Positions 10,349 to 24,326 of a stretch of 64,000 bases of DNA are shown here, piece after piece; position 1 is the stretch's first letter, and the number at the start of each line of letters is the position of its first letter. Below the pieces are notes generated by a model. It saw nothing but the letters and a program-made list of their open reading frames with translations. It was not told where the DNA came from and searched no databases. Source of the stretch: Sparassis latifolia (Eukaryota; Basidiomycota; Agaricomycetes; Polyporales; Sparassidaceae); assembly GCA_018466975.1 (NCBI GenBank), contig CM031562.1, positions 1,178,001-1,242,000 of the forward strand, written 5' to 3'. The position numbers and the translations under genes are program-made.

Positions 10349-12292
10349 TCACTCGATAATGCTTAGCTCCCGTTTTCGCGTCCGCGCAAACTCGTCTTTG
10401 TATGTGTGCCAGATCCTATGCTGACGCGTTAGCGAGGTGCAGAAGGGGAGAAGGGATGCGCACGTACCGCATGAGTTCCTCTATGTACTGTGTCTGTACG
10501 TGCGTGATCTCCTCTACTGTTGGCTTGTCGCACTTCTCTACGTGTATGGGGCGGCCCACTGCGCGACACGATGTCCGAACATCAGACTGCACCTTGCAAC
10601 AAAACCAGAAACGACTGCTCACCAACCACGACGATGCGCCGCCTGTACGGCATGAGGCCGAGATTATCTAACAGCGCACAATCATCTCCGTATGGACGAG
10701 TGAGAATCGTAGCAGCAGGGACGTACAGTTGAGCATCCCGCGCCCATGGAACAGCGGTAACGTGAAACCGAACACGTTCTGGAATTTCTTCTGCAGCTCA
10801 TAGACGGTTGTGCCCTTCTCGTTCGCCATCTGCTGGTAGATCTGCAGGCACCGTGATGCGTGAGTGCGGCTGTTAACAAGAGGCGATCAAGGACGTACAT
10901 CGTTCTCGCCGAACGAAAACGCCGGCACGAGATCGGCCCTGCATATAGCCTGCGTTTAGAGAGCGCTACCACTGTTGCACAACATATACGTACCCTTGCT
11001 GAATCGCGACTTTGATGAATCCCAATCTCGATTAATGAATTATTAGTGTCCAATCCGCAGAGGCCCATACCATAAAACCCTCACCTTTTCCGCAGTGTCA
11101 AGTCTGCAGTCCCAGGGCGCGCACTGAGGCTCTCCGCCGCGCCGCCAACGACGATCGTGATAGCCTGCCCGGCGCCGCCCTTAAGGATGTTCACGCAGGA
11201 GCGCTTGCTCACGGAGCACACGCCCATGGCGAGCATGATTTCGCGGTAGAACGGAACGCGGAAGTTCGTCTCCAGCGTGAGGAGATGAGGGCTGATTCCG
11301 GGGAAGCTCTCTGAGAAGCCTGTGCCTGCATGCAAGAGCCACATATGAAAGGACAAGGCGGAATGTCAGACGCAGGAGACGGTGGGGGAGGCAGCGTGCG
11401 CACTCTCGGTGGCGAATGTGCATATAGCACCCCTGCGTATATGCGCGCGTGGTGAGACGGAGCGCGTGGAGAGCGAGAACGAGGGACTTACATGCCGATG
11501 ATACCTGCACATTGATCGCGTCTGAGATGAAGAGGCCTTCCGGTGCAGACGGCATGCCACTCACCGTGCGGATGGTACCCAAAGACATACGGTCTATCCG
11601 CCGGGAGGTCGCATGTCTGCATATGCGGAAGCGTCCGTCCAGCGTGCACTTCTCACTATGACCACATGAAGCAGCACTCACCTTCAGCATCCTTGATCGC
11701 GCGGCGCAGGGCTTCTCAGCTGGAGCGCGTATACACAGCAAAGGTGGTGCACTCACGAAGCAGGATAGTAGTCGGCGAAATACTGCCAGAAACACGACGA
11801 ACGGAACCTTGGGCTCATTCGGCCCCCATTCTCAGGGCTCCGGTCGACGTAAAATGCCCATATGAGGTACGCTACGAGAAACGGCCACAGTGGGGGATAC
11901 GAACTACATGCAACGCGTCCAAAGTGGTTCAGCTTCCCCGCCGCTATCGCTGAGGAACGGAAGACGCGAAGAAAGACAGACGCACAGGAGGATCAAAAAG
12001 ACGAAGGTGCACCAGACGATGCTCGTTGACCAGATGGCAACTGCGAGTGTCTGAAACCGTCTCTTGCGGGGTATCTTGGCCGGCACAAAGCTAGTTGGAC
12101 ATCGCGTACGCTGTCAGTCGGTGACGCGGCCGAAAGGACAAAAACGGAGGAGGCGAAGGGTACTAACTCAATGTTTGTCTTGAGGGCTGTGACGGGGCGG
12201 AGCGGGGTGGTGGTGAGGCTGGAGAGGCGTTCTCTGAGAGAAGAAGAGGACAAGGAGCGCGTTGCCGAAGAAAAGGCTCTCCGGGCTTCCAT
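10349..12292 (-). CDS. DGA1: Diacylglycerol O-acyltransferase 2 (DGAT2)
   Basis: Fourteen exons on minus: 12292-12168, 12090-11986, 11903-11757, 11691-11682, 11616-11565, 11504-11492, 11432-11404, 11325-11085, 11026-10994, 10938-10899, 10841-10727, 10667-10623, 10558-10468 and 10415-10349. They give 370 residues in one frame. The enzyme makes triacylglycerol from diacylglycerol and acyl-CoA at the ER and lipid droplets. Visible family marks: an N-terminal hydrophobic pair around TFVFLILL and LVAYLIWAF, the active-site HPHG at residues 144-147, then FPGISPHLLTL, VVGGAAESL, FSFGEND and GRPIHVEK. The C-terminus ends RELSIIE. Exons of 10 and 13 nt flank the active-site exon; without them the frame breaks. 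An in-frame upstream ATG at 12442 would add 50 residues, but it precedes a CT-rich promoter-like stretch, so 12292 is preferred. Confidence 0.93.
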
Positions 12293-12591
12293 GTAGGCCG
12301 TAAGACGAGTAACGTAAGAGGGAGAAATGTTCAGACAGTGAAGAAAGGGAATAACGAGAGCAGAGAGCAGTAGAGAGAGAACTAGATCAACTCCTATGTC
12401 GACTTCCGAGTCGCCGGCGACGTCTGGCAGTGGCATTGACACATCGCCTCCATGGCGTCACCTCCCGGAAGCGTTTGTCCCCCACAAAAATCCCGTAAAA
12501 ATGGTCTAGTCATTTTCGAGTACTCGTAATGCACATTGCACAAAACACAAAGAAGAAAACACGATCATTGTCGACAGAGGGTCCTTTCAAC

Positions 12592-15601
<3,010 letters not shown>

Positions 15602-15971
15602 GACGTCCGTAAAGGTGTAAGGAGTAGAAAATTACAGGAGAAAGCGATGGTGGACCCTGTATAAAAGGTGTTTGGTCAAGCGACGCGCGTCCCTGGACGC
15701 TGGAAGGCCCGCGCGCTTCGTCATGCCATGACCGTGGGAATTATCTTCTTACAGGTTCCAGTCTCTTCCAGGATGTTCCGAACGACGTGGAGGCGACAAG
15801 TTTGTAGAGGAGCTCGAGGTTCAAAGTGTGTAGATGGTGGGATACAATATTGTTGTATATCAAGATAAATTTCGTGCGCGAACTACAAGTAACTGAATTC
15901 ACTGTAACATCGGTCACTATGCACTGGAAAGAATCCGCAACAATTTACATCTCTCAAGAGCTCAAACTAAA

Positions 15972-17252
15972 TCAAGGAATAATCGACTGCACCCCACAAC
16001 CCATGTAAATCCTATTATAGGGCCCGATATGGTCGAGGATGTTGCCTAGCAGAACGGTCGGAACGTCCCCAACAATACAGAGGGGGCTGGGATTATCCTG
16101 GCCTATTCAGCGGAAGAATAAATCAGGGCCAAGTCTAAAACACGACAGGAACGTGAACCGACCTGGGCATGCATCCCAATCGCCCCAATCCTCGATATGT
16201 ATCTCGCCAGAAGGATGAACATAGCCAAGGGACATGCTCGGGACGATGGCGATCGGGTCTTCCTCGTTATTGACATGCGTCACATTGGTTGGCCCTGTAT
16301 CAACATAATTTGCGAACGCTTGGTTTCCAACCTGTGAGGGCATCAGTTCAGACTTTATTTCACTATACTGCTTGTGCAGTCAATATATGTGGACATACCC
16401 GCGGCAGGCCGTATCCGATGTAAGTGAACGTCGCGTCCGGAATATGAAGAGGAAGGTATACGGCGTCGAGAAGGGAGATTGCCGCTCCTGCGTGTCACTT
16501 TGATCAGATAAATTGAACGCAGTCAGGAAAGAGGAAAACTTGCCTAGCGAATGCCCCACGATCGTGACTTGATTGACGCCATACTTAGCCATTGTCTCCT
16601 GCACGGCAGACAGAACGTCTGCGGCAGTTCTGGGTGATATTGTCGGTAACTGCCGGGAGATACGTAGTATAGTAAAATCCACTCACAGAGACTGTTCATT
16701 GGCGAATCCGCTGTGCACTAGGATGTCGGTGCTCAGTCCAGGAAAGAGGGTGGAATCCAGTTCTTCCTGGATGAGATTACCATCTGTGAGATCGGCGAGA
16801 CTGGGAGGGTGATTAGCGACAAAGTTCAAGATAAAAATAGCGCCTTGTACAAACAGAGCCACAGGGTCAGTCCCTTGGTGTGCCATGATCACACTATCGA
16901 GTGTCGGGTCAAAGCCCACATACCCTGACGATTTAACAGACTCAAATCGATGAAAAGAATATAACGGCAGAAACTCACAGTACTGGACGAGGTTACCATC
17001 CCCTCCCGCAGCCACGGGCTCAAACTGAGGAACAGCTTGGCAGTTAACTCCGCAGGCCCATACCGCCAACTCGACAGAAGGGCAATAGGCTGCACTAGCA
17101 TACAAAGTGTACGGCGTGAAGTAGTTGATCTGACTCTCTAAGAGCGTGGTGATCGCTTGACGCCTGGCCAAATTATCGAGACCAGTAGGGGTGGCACTAA
17201 TGACAGGTAGAGCCGTCAGGAGAGCGACATCAAGAGCTGAGAATGCTACCAT
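15972..17252 (-). CDS. Secreted class-3 lipase, copy 1
   Basis: Six exons on minus: 17252-16979, 16924-16687, 16629-16544, 16487-16399, 16331-16163 and 16102-15972, giving 328 residues. A signal peptide (MVAFSALDVALLTALPVISA) precedes a basic LARRQ site that could be a Kex2-type cleavage point. The mature enzyme has the class-3 alpha/beta-hydrolase marks: VGFDPTLDS, MAHQGTDP, the nucleophile elbow GHSLG with Ser198, Asp in NEEDPIA, and His in HPSGEIHI. It should hydrolyse esters of lipids outside the cell. The intron after GHSL starts with GC (GCAAGT) instead of GT; only this reading keeps the frame. A tandem paralogue lies 1.6 kb upstream at 18863-20144 with an identical exon plan. Confidence 0.92.
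16432..16751. repeat. 320-bp tract identical to 19323-19642
   Basis: Read base by base, this tract and 19323-19642 show no difference over 320 positions. It covers parts of two exons, one whole exon and two whole introns of the lipase gene. Differences start at once on both sides (T versus C before 16432; G versus T after 16751), while the rest of the genes differ at many sites. Confidence 0.95.
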
Positions 17253-17312
17253 GGCGATCGAAATGAGTCCGCAAGGGCTGCAATGTCTTCGAAAATAGGA
17301 CCCACATGAATT

Positions 17313-17318
17313 CTTATA
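17313..17318 (-). promoter_or_regulatory. TATA box of lipase copy 1
   Basis: TATAAG on minus, about 60 bases before the ATG at 17252. The second lipase has TATAAAA at a similar distance and in a related sequence context, so promoter and gene were duplicated together. Confidence 0.45.
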
Positions 17319-18862
17319 CTGTCGTAGAGACTGCTTCCACGACTTCGGACCGTACCGTGTGGTCTCCGAGTTGCACTTTAGGTTTCAGGAGGTGATATCG
17401 CTCTAGGATTGCTTCGAATGACATAGTCAAAACTGTGAAATGGTGGTCCCCGCCAACGTTCATCCAAGCCGATAGAAGGCATGTAGATCTGTTGAATGGT
17501 CTCACAACTTTTCCGGGCCCAAAGGCACACAGCGGCCACTAGTGAGCCTCATATTAAGCTGCGAGAATTGCGTGGTTTCGTTGTCACCATTCCAGTCTTG
17601 GTCTGGAGAAAGGGTGTCACATCATCCAGTGTTCCTGGTAGAAGCCGACAAAGGTGACACACGGCGACAAGTTGCGCCTAAAAGTCGGGGGGAATCGAAG
17701 CGCATAGAGGTCAGATGCTATGGCCATGCGGAAGACGAACACGAGTTAAACATATTGTGGGCTGCTGAAGTGATTCGAGGAATTGTCAGCGCCACAGGAA
17801 AAGAACTCTGAATCTGAGTACTCGCGTAAATGCGATGCAGATATTTCATGGAGCTCATAGTTGTCCCCACATCACCCCACGTCTTCAGGACGCAGATCAG
17901 CTTCGCCGTCTTGTTCCCCGTCCCGTCCTTTTCCTGATCGTTTTGCTCCTCGGACTCGTCCTTGTCCTCTTCGTTATCGTCCCTATGTTTCATTATCCTT
18001 CCAGGTATTCACTCTCTCCTTCGCTCTTGCGGTTCATATTCACTTCCACCCAAGAATCGCAAGGTCATGTCCTTGTCAACAAACTTGGCGGGCACGTCAG
18101 CAGAACTGCAAAACAAGAAGATGCAATCACACACATGTACACATAGAATTATATGTAGACATATCACTCTCTTCCACATTCTGGCACTCAATACCACAGA
18201 CCCAACATTCCGGACTTCAGTCCTCCCATACGCAATACCGGAATGGGCCAGTGACCACTCCGCAGAATGAATATTGAGACGTTAAACCGCGTGTGATCGA
18301 AATCACGACAATCGATGGTAGAAGGGTCTTCAAATAGCCTTGTGCTGGGTGATCCATAAGCAAAGTGGTGTGGAGAGAACGCATCGACCAGCGAGATTGA
18401 CTCAGTCAATGACATTCATCATTCAATCACGGTCACGTGAGGTGACGGGCTCATAGGGCCCGAGTCCTCACTATTGGCAGCTGCTACAGGGCCACTGGGT
18501 GGCAACTCTGAACAGCACAACTTTTAAGTATGCAGCCTAGATCTGGATGAGGGGCCTGAGAAGCACGGAGGTAATTCCACTGTGACATCCTTGCCGCCAC
18601 ATCTGACCGTACTTCTGAACATCCAGCGTGGGAGACCGTGCAATGCTCTGCGGAATGAAACATTTCATGCTTGCCGTATACAAGTGCGTTATTGTTTGGA
18701 GTAGTGGATCAAGTATAACCCACCGGATCGTGCACGAACAAGAAATGGCACGAATCTGGCGAGCGAGCAGGCATTTACTGCAACCAGAGTTTTATTTATT
18801 TAAAAGAAGTCCACCCTGGCAATTTCATATCCAAGGGCTTCTCAGTGCTCATTTCAAACCAG
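17319..18862. other. Spacer between the tandem lipases, no gene recognised
   Basis: The part next to 17319 is promoter of lipase 1 and the part next to 18862 is the 3' flank of lipase 2. The middle holds only short overlapping frames without domains or credible splice pairs. Confidence 0.5.
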
Positions 18863-20144
18863 TCAAGGGATAATTGTCTGCACCCCACAACCGATCCAAA
18901 TCCCATTATAAGGCCCGAGATGGTCGACGATATTACCTTGCAGAACAGTCGGAACATCCCCGACAATACAGAGAGGGCTGGGATTCTCCTGCCCTATTCA
19001 GCGGAAGAATATATCAGGGCCGAGTCCAAAACACGACAAGAATATAAACCGACCTGGGCATGCATCCCAATCGCCCCAATCCTCGATATGTACTTCGCCA
19101 GACGGATGGATGAAACCCAGAGACGTGGGCGGTACGATGGCGATGACGTCTTTCTTGTCGTTGACGTGTGTCACGTTGGTAAGTCCTGCGTCAACATAAT
19201 TCGCAAAAGCCTGATTTCCGACCTGTAAAGCATAAGTTGAGACCGCAGTTCGTCGAATCAGCCTGTGCATTCAGTTTGTGTCAACCCACTCGTGGAAGGC
19301 CGTATCCGATATAAGTGAACGCCGCGTCCGGAATATGAAGAGGAAGGTATACGGCGTCGAGAAGGGAGATTGCCGCTCCTGCGTGTCACTTTGATCAGAT
19401 AAATTGAACGCAGTCAGGAAAGAGGAAAACTTGCCTAGCGAATGCCCCACGATCGTGACTTGATTGACGCCATACTTAGCCATTGTCTCCTGCACGGCAG
19501 ACAGAACGTCTGCGGCAGTTCTGGGTGATATTGTCGGTAACTGCCGGGAGATACGTAGTATAGTAAAATCCACTCACAGAGACTGTTCATTGGCGAATCC
19601 GCTGTGCACTAGGATGTCGGTGCTCAGTCCAGGAAAGAGGGTTGGGTCCAGCGCCTCCTGGATGAGGTTAACGTCTGTGAGATCGGCGAGACTGGGAGTA
19701 CAGTTAGTGGCAAAATCGAAGATAAAAATAGCGTCTTGTACAAACAGTGCCGCAGGGTCGGTCCCTTGGTGTGCCACGATCACACTATCGAGTGTCGGGT
19801 CGAAGCCCACATACCCTGACGATTTACCAGATTTAAATCAATGAAATAGCCAAGATGGGCAGAAACTCACAGTACTGGACGAGGTTACCGTCCCCTCCCG
19901 CAGCCACGGGCTCAAATTGAGGAATAGCTTGACAGTTCACTCCGCAAGCCCATACTGCCAACTCGGCAGAAGGGCAATAGGCTGCACTAGCATACAAAGT
20001 GTACGGCGTGAAGTAGTTGATCTGACTCTCTGAGAGCGCGGTGATCGCCTGACGCCTGGCCAAATTATCGAGACCAGTGGGGACTGCCTTGGTGACAGGC
20101 AGGGCTGTTAAGGCAGCAATGCCAAGGAAGGGGAAAGATACCAT
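18863..20144 (-). CDS. Secreted class-3 lipase, copy 2
   Basis: Six exons on minus: 20144-19871, 19815-19578, 19520-19435, 19378-19290, 19222-19054 and 18993-18863, giving 328 residues. Every coding exon has the same length as in copy 1. Signal peptide, LARRQ site, GHSLG nucleophile (Ser198) and HPSGEVHI histidine are all present; the acid residue lies in NDKKDVIA rather than NEEDPIA. The intron after GHSL again uses a GC donor. Both genes therefore look functional. Changes outside the identical tract are frequent in the N-terminal exon, the second exon and the last two exons, so the duplication is not new even though part of it has been made identical again. Confidence 0.92.
19323..19642. 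repeat. 320-bp tract identical to 16432-16751
   Basis: This is the partner of the tract in lipase copy 1, 2891 bp away in direct orientation. It includes the nucleophile exon and the GC-AG intron. Confidence 0.95.
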
Positions 20145-20216
20145 GGCGATTCAGACAAGTTCACAGAACCAAATCCGGGAGGACTGCGATGTCTCTGTGG
20201 GAGGATCCCCGTGAGC

Positions 20217-20223
20217 TTTTATA
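20217..20223 (-). promoter_or_regulatory. TATA box of lipase copy 2
   Basis: TATAAAA on minus, 73-79 bases before the ATG at 20144. It lies in a context similar to the TATA box of copy 1. Confidence 0.5.
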
Positions 20224-21740
20224 CAGTCATGAAGGCTGCTTCGGTGATTCTTGAATGCACCATGTGGTCTGCGAATGCCTGTGTGATATTGACCAGGAGA
20301 CGGTGTTGATTCCTTCAGATGGCCTAGCCGTAGCGGTCAGACGGTGTTACCACAGAGTTGGTCCCACTGGATGATGTGTAGCCTCGCTTAATGACTCAAC
20401 ATTTCTCCGGAGGCAAAGGCACTCAGAATCTTCGCGCCCACCTTCAGTGCTACAAATCATGAAGAGGCGGGGAGACAGGAGGTCTTCCGGCCACCATCTC
20501 GGTCTGGGCTTGGAAAAAGACATTGGCATAGAACACGTATGTCACCGCGTATCCCTTTCTTATCAACATATGACACGCAGAGAGAGCAAGAAGCACACTA
20601 GAACACAGAACATATGATTAGCGTCGCATGGAGGGTACTCACATGAACTCGTCAAACTCCGAGGATACAGTGCGAAGTCCACACAACGGCCGTCGTGACT
20701 CATTGACACTATGTGGACCTGTACTGAGGAAGCTCAGCTGTTGAAGATAACATGCGCCAATATTGTCGGCTATGTAGTTGCGTGAACGATCGCCGGAGCC
20801 CTGAAAATATATCTTTGAGACAATCAGCAGGATATAGTGATCTTGTGATGCTACATCGATAGCTCACCGGCAATGGACGAACAAATAGGTAGAACACAAC
20901 AACAATCCATGACTGAGTAGGTGTGATGGTCAATTGATAGAAGTAATGTCAGACTTGAACCAGAAGCGACGCGTAAATTCCACGTGATACTGGATGTATG
21001 AATGGCGACGATGCAACATAGAGAAGTACTGGACACGAGTCTACGGAGTGCTGGGGAAAACCATGCTTCAAATGGACTCTGAACTATGGCCGAGCGACGT
21101 TAACTCCTGCTCGGAATCGTGATGTACATATATCATCTCCGGCCGGAGCACGTTCACCATGTGCTTTAACTCCTTCCATGTATTAAAGTGTGGAGGACGT
21201 TCATAGTCCGATGGGCATGACAGCTGGGATGTGCAGTCGGGTTTGCAGTGTAGGTTTCCAACATGACGTTCTACTTCAGGAGAATCGCTTGAGCTATTAA
21301 TCCTTCTGGTATAGACGTCTCGCTAATTAGCTCAGCGTGGATGAGATTATACATGAATTTCTCGAGGAATTCGGACACTCTGCCATTTGTCTATACAAGA
21401 TCCTGTATTTGGTGTACGTATTCCCTCCGCCTCGAGGATCAACTTTATAGGCTGAAACGACGGCTTTATATAGGACGGGTTGACACGCACACACAAATGT
21501 CTAACGAAGGTATCGTCGACTGATCAATTTACCTTGATGATCTCAGACCAAAAATCGCGGATGAACTTGCCTTCATTAGCGATTGAAACTCTCGCTGGAC
21601 TTCAGACACCATCGCCGCGCTCTCAGCACGTCAATGGTCTACTTTGCACTTCCACACAAGGAAACGTAGGATTAATGTCTCTTTCTGCTACTGTGCGAAT
21701 ACATCGCCGTGGCTATACATCCAGGAATCCGGGTATAAGC
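20224..21740. other. No gene recognised
   Basis: This lies between the lipase 2 promoter and the 3' end of the YTP1-like gene. It is AT-richer than its surroundings, with short frames only. I saw no RNA gene or repeat. Confidence 0.45.
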
Positions 21741-23810
21741 CTATTCGTCTTCATCGTCTCCGATTATATGGGGAGGCCCGTCAAGTTCTGCAGCTGGGAC
21801 ACGAGAGTACCACTTTGTCGTGGGTGTCGGGGCCAGCTCGATGCCGTTGTCGACAACAATGGCAGAGAAGCCGTTGCGACCGCTCGAGGCGAAGAGGTTA
21901 ATAAGGGAAATAATCAAGGTATACAGAATGAACGACACGCTGCGATCGCGTTATGGATTAATCAAACGCGAAAGAATGGGATCAGCGTACCTGAACATAA
22001 TCAAGATGTAGGTTACATGATCCATCCCTTCGTCGTGCACGAAGTCAAGCTCTTCATCTGTCGCGGACATAAATATTAATCTGCAGAAATTGCAGAGCAG
22101 GTGGGGCTTTGAGCTAGCGCAGGACATTCATTCTAGCAGAACGTACCCAGCTGATACAAGCAACTGGAAGGAAGAAGGTCAGCAAACAGCAGATATACGG
22201 TCCTGAAACTCACTACTCACAAACGGAGGTAGATGGCGAAATGCCTTCACAGTCGCCACTTTACCGGAGCCCACATTCCCGTCTTCTCTACCGTTATCGG
22301 CGAGTGTGTGCTCGCTATGACTGTCTCCATCGGATACTTCTACAGACGGTATAGGGTAGAACTTCGGAACAATGAAGCACACTTCGATGAGGCGAGTCAC
22401 AGCGGCGAGCATCAGAGTGTAGCCGAAAACGGCATGGACCTGTCAAGAGTCAATACTTCTAATCATGAAGGAGATTCAAAGAGACAAGAACCTGTGTGGA
22501 AAGCATGAGTGCTTGGGCATGCTCGGACATTGCCCAGCCCGTGAGGAAGATGCTACATTCGTATTATTCAGTCCAGGTCACGCAATGAGGCGCAGTGCTG
22601 ATGGGCTTACATGCCGGAAGGGACCACAGAGCGCTGGAGACACAATCTTAGTGACGTTGTCACACCGAGAAGGGGGAGAAAATTGACCTGGTTGTTACGA
22701 GACAAGAAGATTCCAAGTGCGCCTCCAGCCCACCCTGGTAAAGCGGGAACAAGTCAACGCTAGATGACCTTCAGTACAACCAGCAGAGCTACATACAGAG
22801 AACACCAAGAATACTGGAAAAGGCTATCAGCAGGATCAAAAATCAATAGTCAAGGATTCTACGAACGTGTGTTGCATGTCTTTGACAGACCACGCCGCAA
22901 ATACAGGACCATGGTGCTCAGTGAACGTGTTGACTATCATTGATCAGTTAGATTGTAAGTGCTATTGCGACGCATCTCGCAATCTCACCGATACCCTGTG
23001 AAACGTGTCCGTTCGAATGAAACCGTTAAACGGAGTAGAATAGCACCTACCCAAAGCGTAATAACCCAGGAATCCCACCACTCTGGACTACGACCACTAC
23101 GCCTTACCCAAGCCTCGCCGACGAGGAGAAGAATCGACATGATGGTACCATACGCGATAAAGCCAGTTCCCTAGAGTAGACGTGAGGTACTACTGTACAC
23201 GAACGAAAGAACCGATCGTACCATGAGATAGTGAGCGAGACACTGCCCCAAATTGTCACCACGACAGTATCCCCTGAACGCGATGGCGCCGAACAGCATC
23301 TGCGTCCATCCGAGAACAGGATACGACTTGCCTACGATGCCATGCAAGCGCACAGCCCACGGTCGGATGGTCTCCTCATGGATGTGGAGCTTCAAATAGA
23401 TCCCAAGGAATAGTTGGAGAACAATGGGAACGAAGAGGATGTTTGCCATGATTCCATGAGCGCCTGCTAGGAATGCACGACCACCATGCGAATGGCCGAG
23501 CACGTAACCAGCAGCAGTGAGAGCAAATCCTGCGCTCTACGAGAAGGTGAGGCTGTATCACGAACGCGCGCTTATGTCGCACCTGCAGCGGGACATGCCA
23601 ACGACTCCGCGTCATCCCCAACACCATGCCCACTGGGAATAGCACACCCCAGATCGCTGCCTGCAGGAAGATATGTATCCAGAGGATGGCATCGACTGGT
23701 GCATGTGCTTGCTCCTCGCTCAATTCGCCATGGTGTTCATGAGCGACGGCTGGACCGACAAGTACGAGCAGAAAGAATGCGAGACGAACGAGAGCAACTG
23801 GTCGCCGCAT
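21741..23810 (-). CDS. YTP1-like multi-pass membrane protein
   Basis: Thirteen exons on minus: 23810-23583, 23536-23222, 23170-23051, 22995-22989, 22933-22867, 22813-22797, 22734-22688, 22633-22611, 22552-22492, 22439-22221, 22163-22147, 22080-21991 and 21939-21741. They give 469 residues. A signal peptide leads into [13 protein letters not shown], followed by [16 protein letters not shown] and many further hydrophobic segments, with conserved [29 protein letters not shown] and NTFTEHHG. This pattern is that of the fungal YTP1/DUF2427-type family, related in outline to cytochrome b561-like membrane proteins; the His residues in the helices would suit haem binding, but the function is not established. 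Exon 4 has only 7 nt, and three others have 17, 17 and 23 nt. The start lies 230 bp from a divergent U6 RNA gene. Confidence 0.88.
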
Positions 23811-24040
23811 TCTGTTCTCGGCAGCAGAACACACTATAGACAAGAAGTATGAGCGAGCTCTCCGAAGTTTCCTGCCACTAAGACTCCAAGAGCAGCGCTC
23901 CGACTCCGACTCCCGAGTCTCTGCTGTGCCGGAAATTGCGCGCCGAGTAGCCGCGGCGCGGTTTGCCGAGTTTAATACCCGCCAATTGCACAAAATGCAA
24001 ACTCCTCTGCTCCGAACCATAATTCCCTGTACTACATAAT

Positions 24041-24064
24041 GTCCCCTTCGGGGTGACATACGAA

Positions 24065-24095
<31 letters not shown>

Positions 24096-24160
24096 GGCCC
24101 CTGCACAAGGATGACACGCTTTCCCGGAGTGGTAGACCTACGGGTCTCAATATTTATTTT
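24041..24160 (+). ncRNA. U6: U6 spliceosomal snRNA
   Basis: The 5' stem-loop (GTCCCC-TTCG-GGGTGAC) is followed by AAATTGGAACGATACAGAGA (ACAGAGA box at 24079-24085), AGATTAGCATGGCCCCTGCA with the AGC triad near 24091, and AAGGATGACACGC of the internal stem-loop. These match U6 of other eukaryotes almost base for base. The 3' tail after the internal stem is fungus-specific. Transcription by RNA polymerase III should stop in TATTTATTTT, so the mature end is somewhere between about 24145 and 24160. No intron is needed in this copy. A frame on the minus strand across it is an artefact. Confidence 0.93.
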
Positions 24161-24326
24161 GTCCAAGACTTCAAGTCATTTTTCTCTGAGAGGTGCTGGC
24201 GAGTCCCCTTTGCAGAGTAGGGCTCGTGAGCAGTCTTAGCTAGACAGCGATATTCGTGGTCTCTGTACATGTTTGTGCGGCATTCAGGTATCAGTACCAA
24301 TGAGGGAGTAATACTGCGCGAGGCCA

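Noticed and set aside
12293..12442. Upstream ATG extension of DGAT2 (50 extra residues)
   Set aside because: The extension falls in a CT-rich stretch typical of fungal promoters. Kept only as an alternative start.
23878..24150. 90-codon minus frame covering the U6 gene
   Set aside because: The DNA is explained by U6 RNA on plus; the peptide is only the complement of U6.
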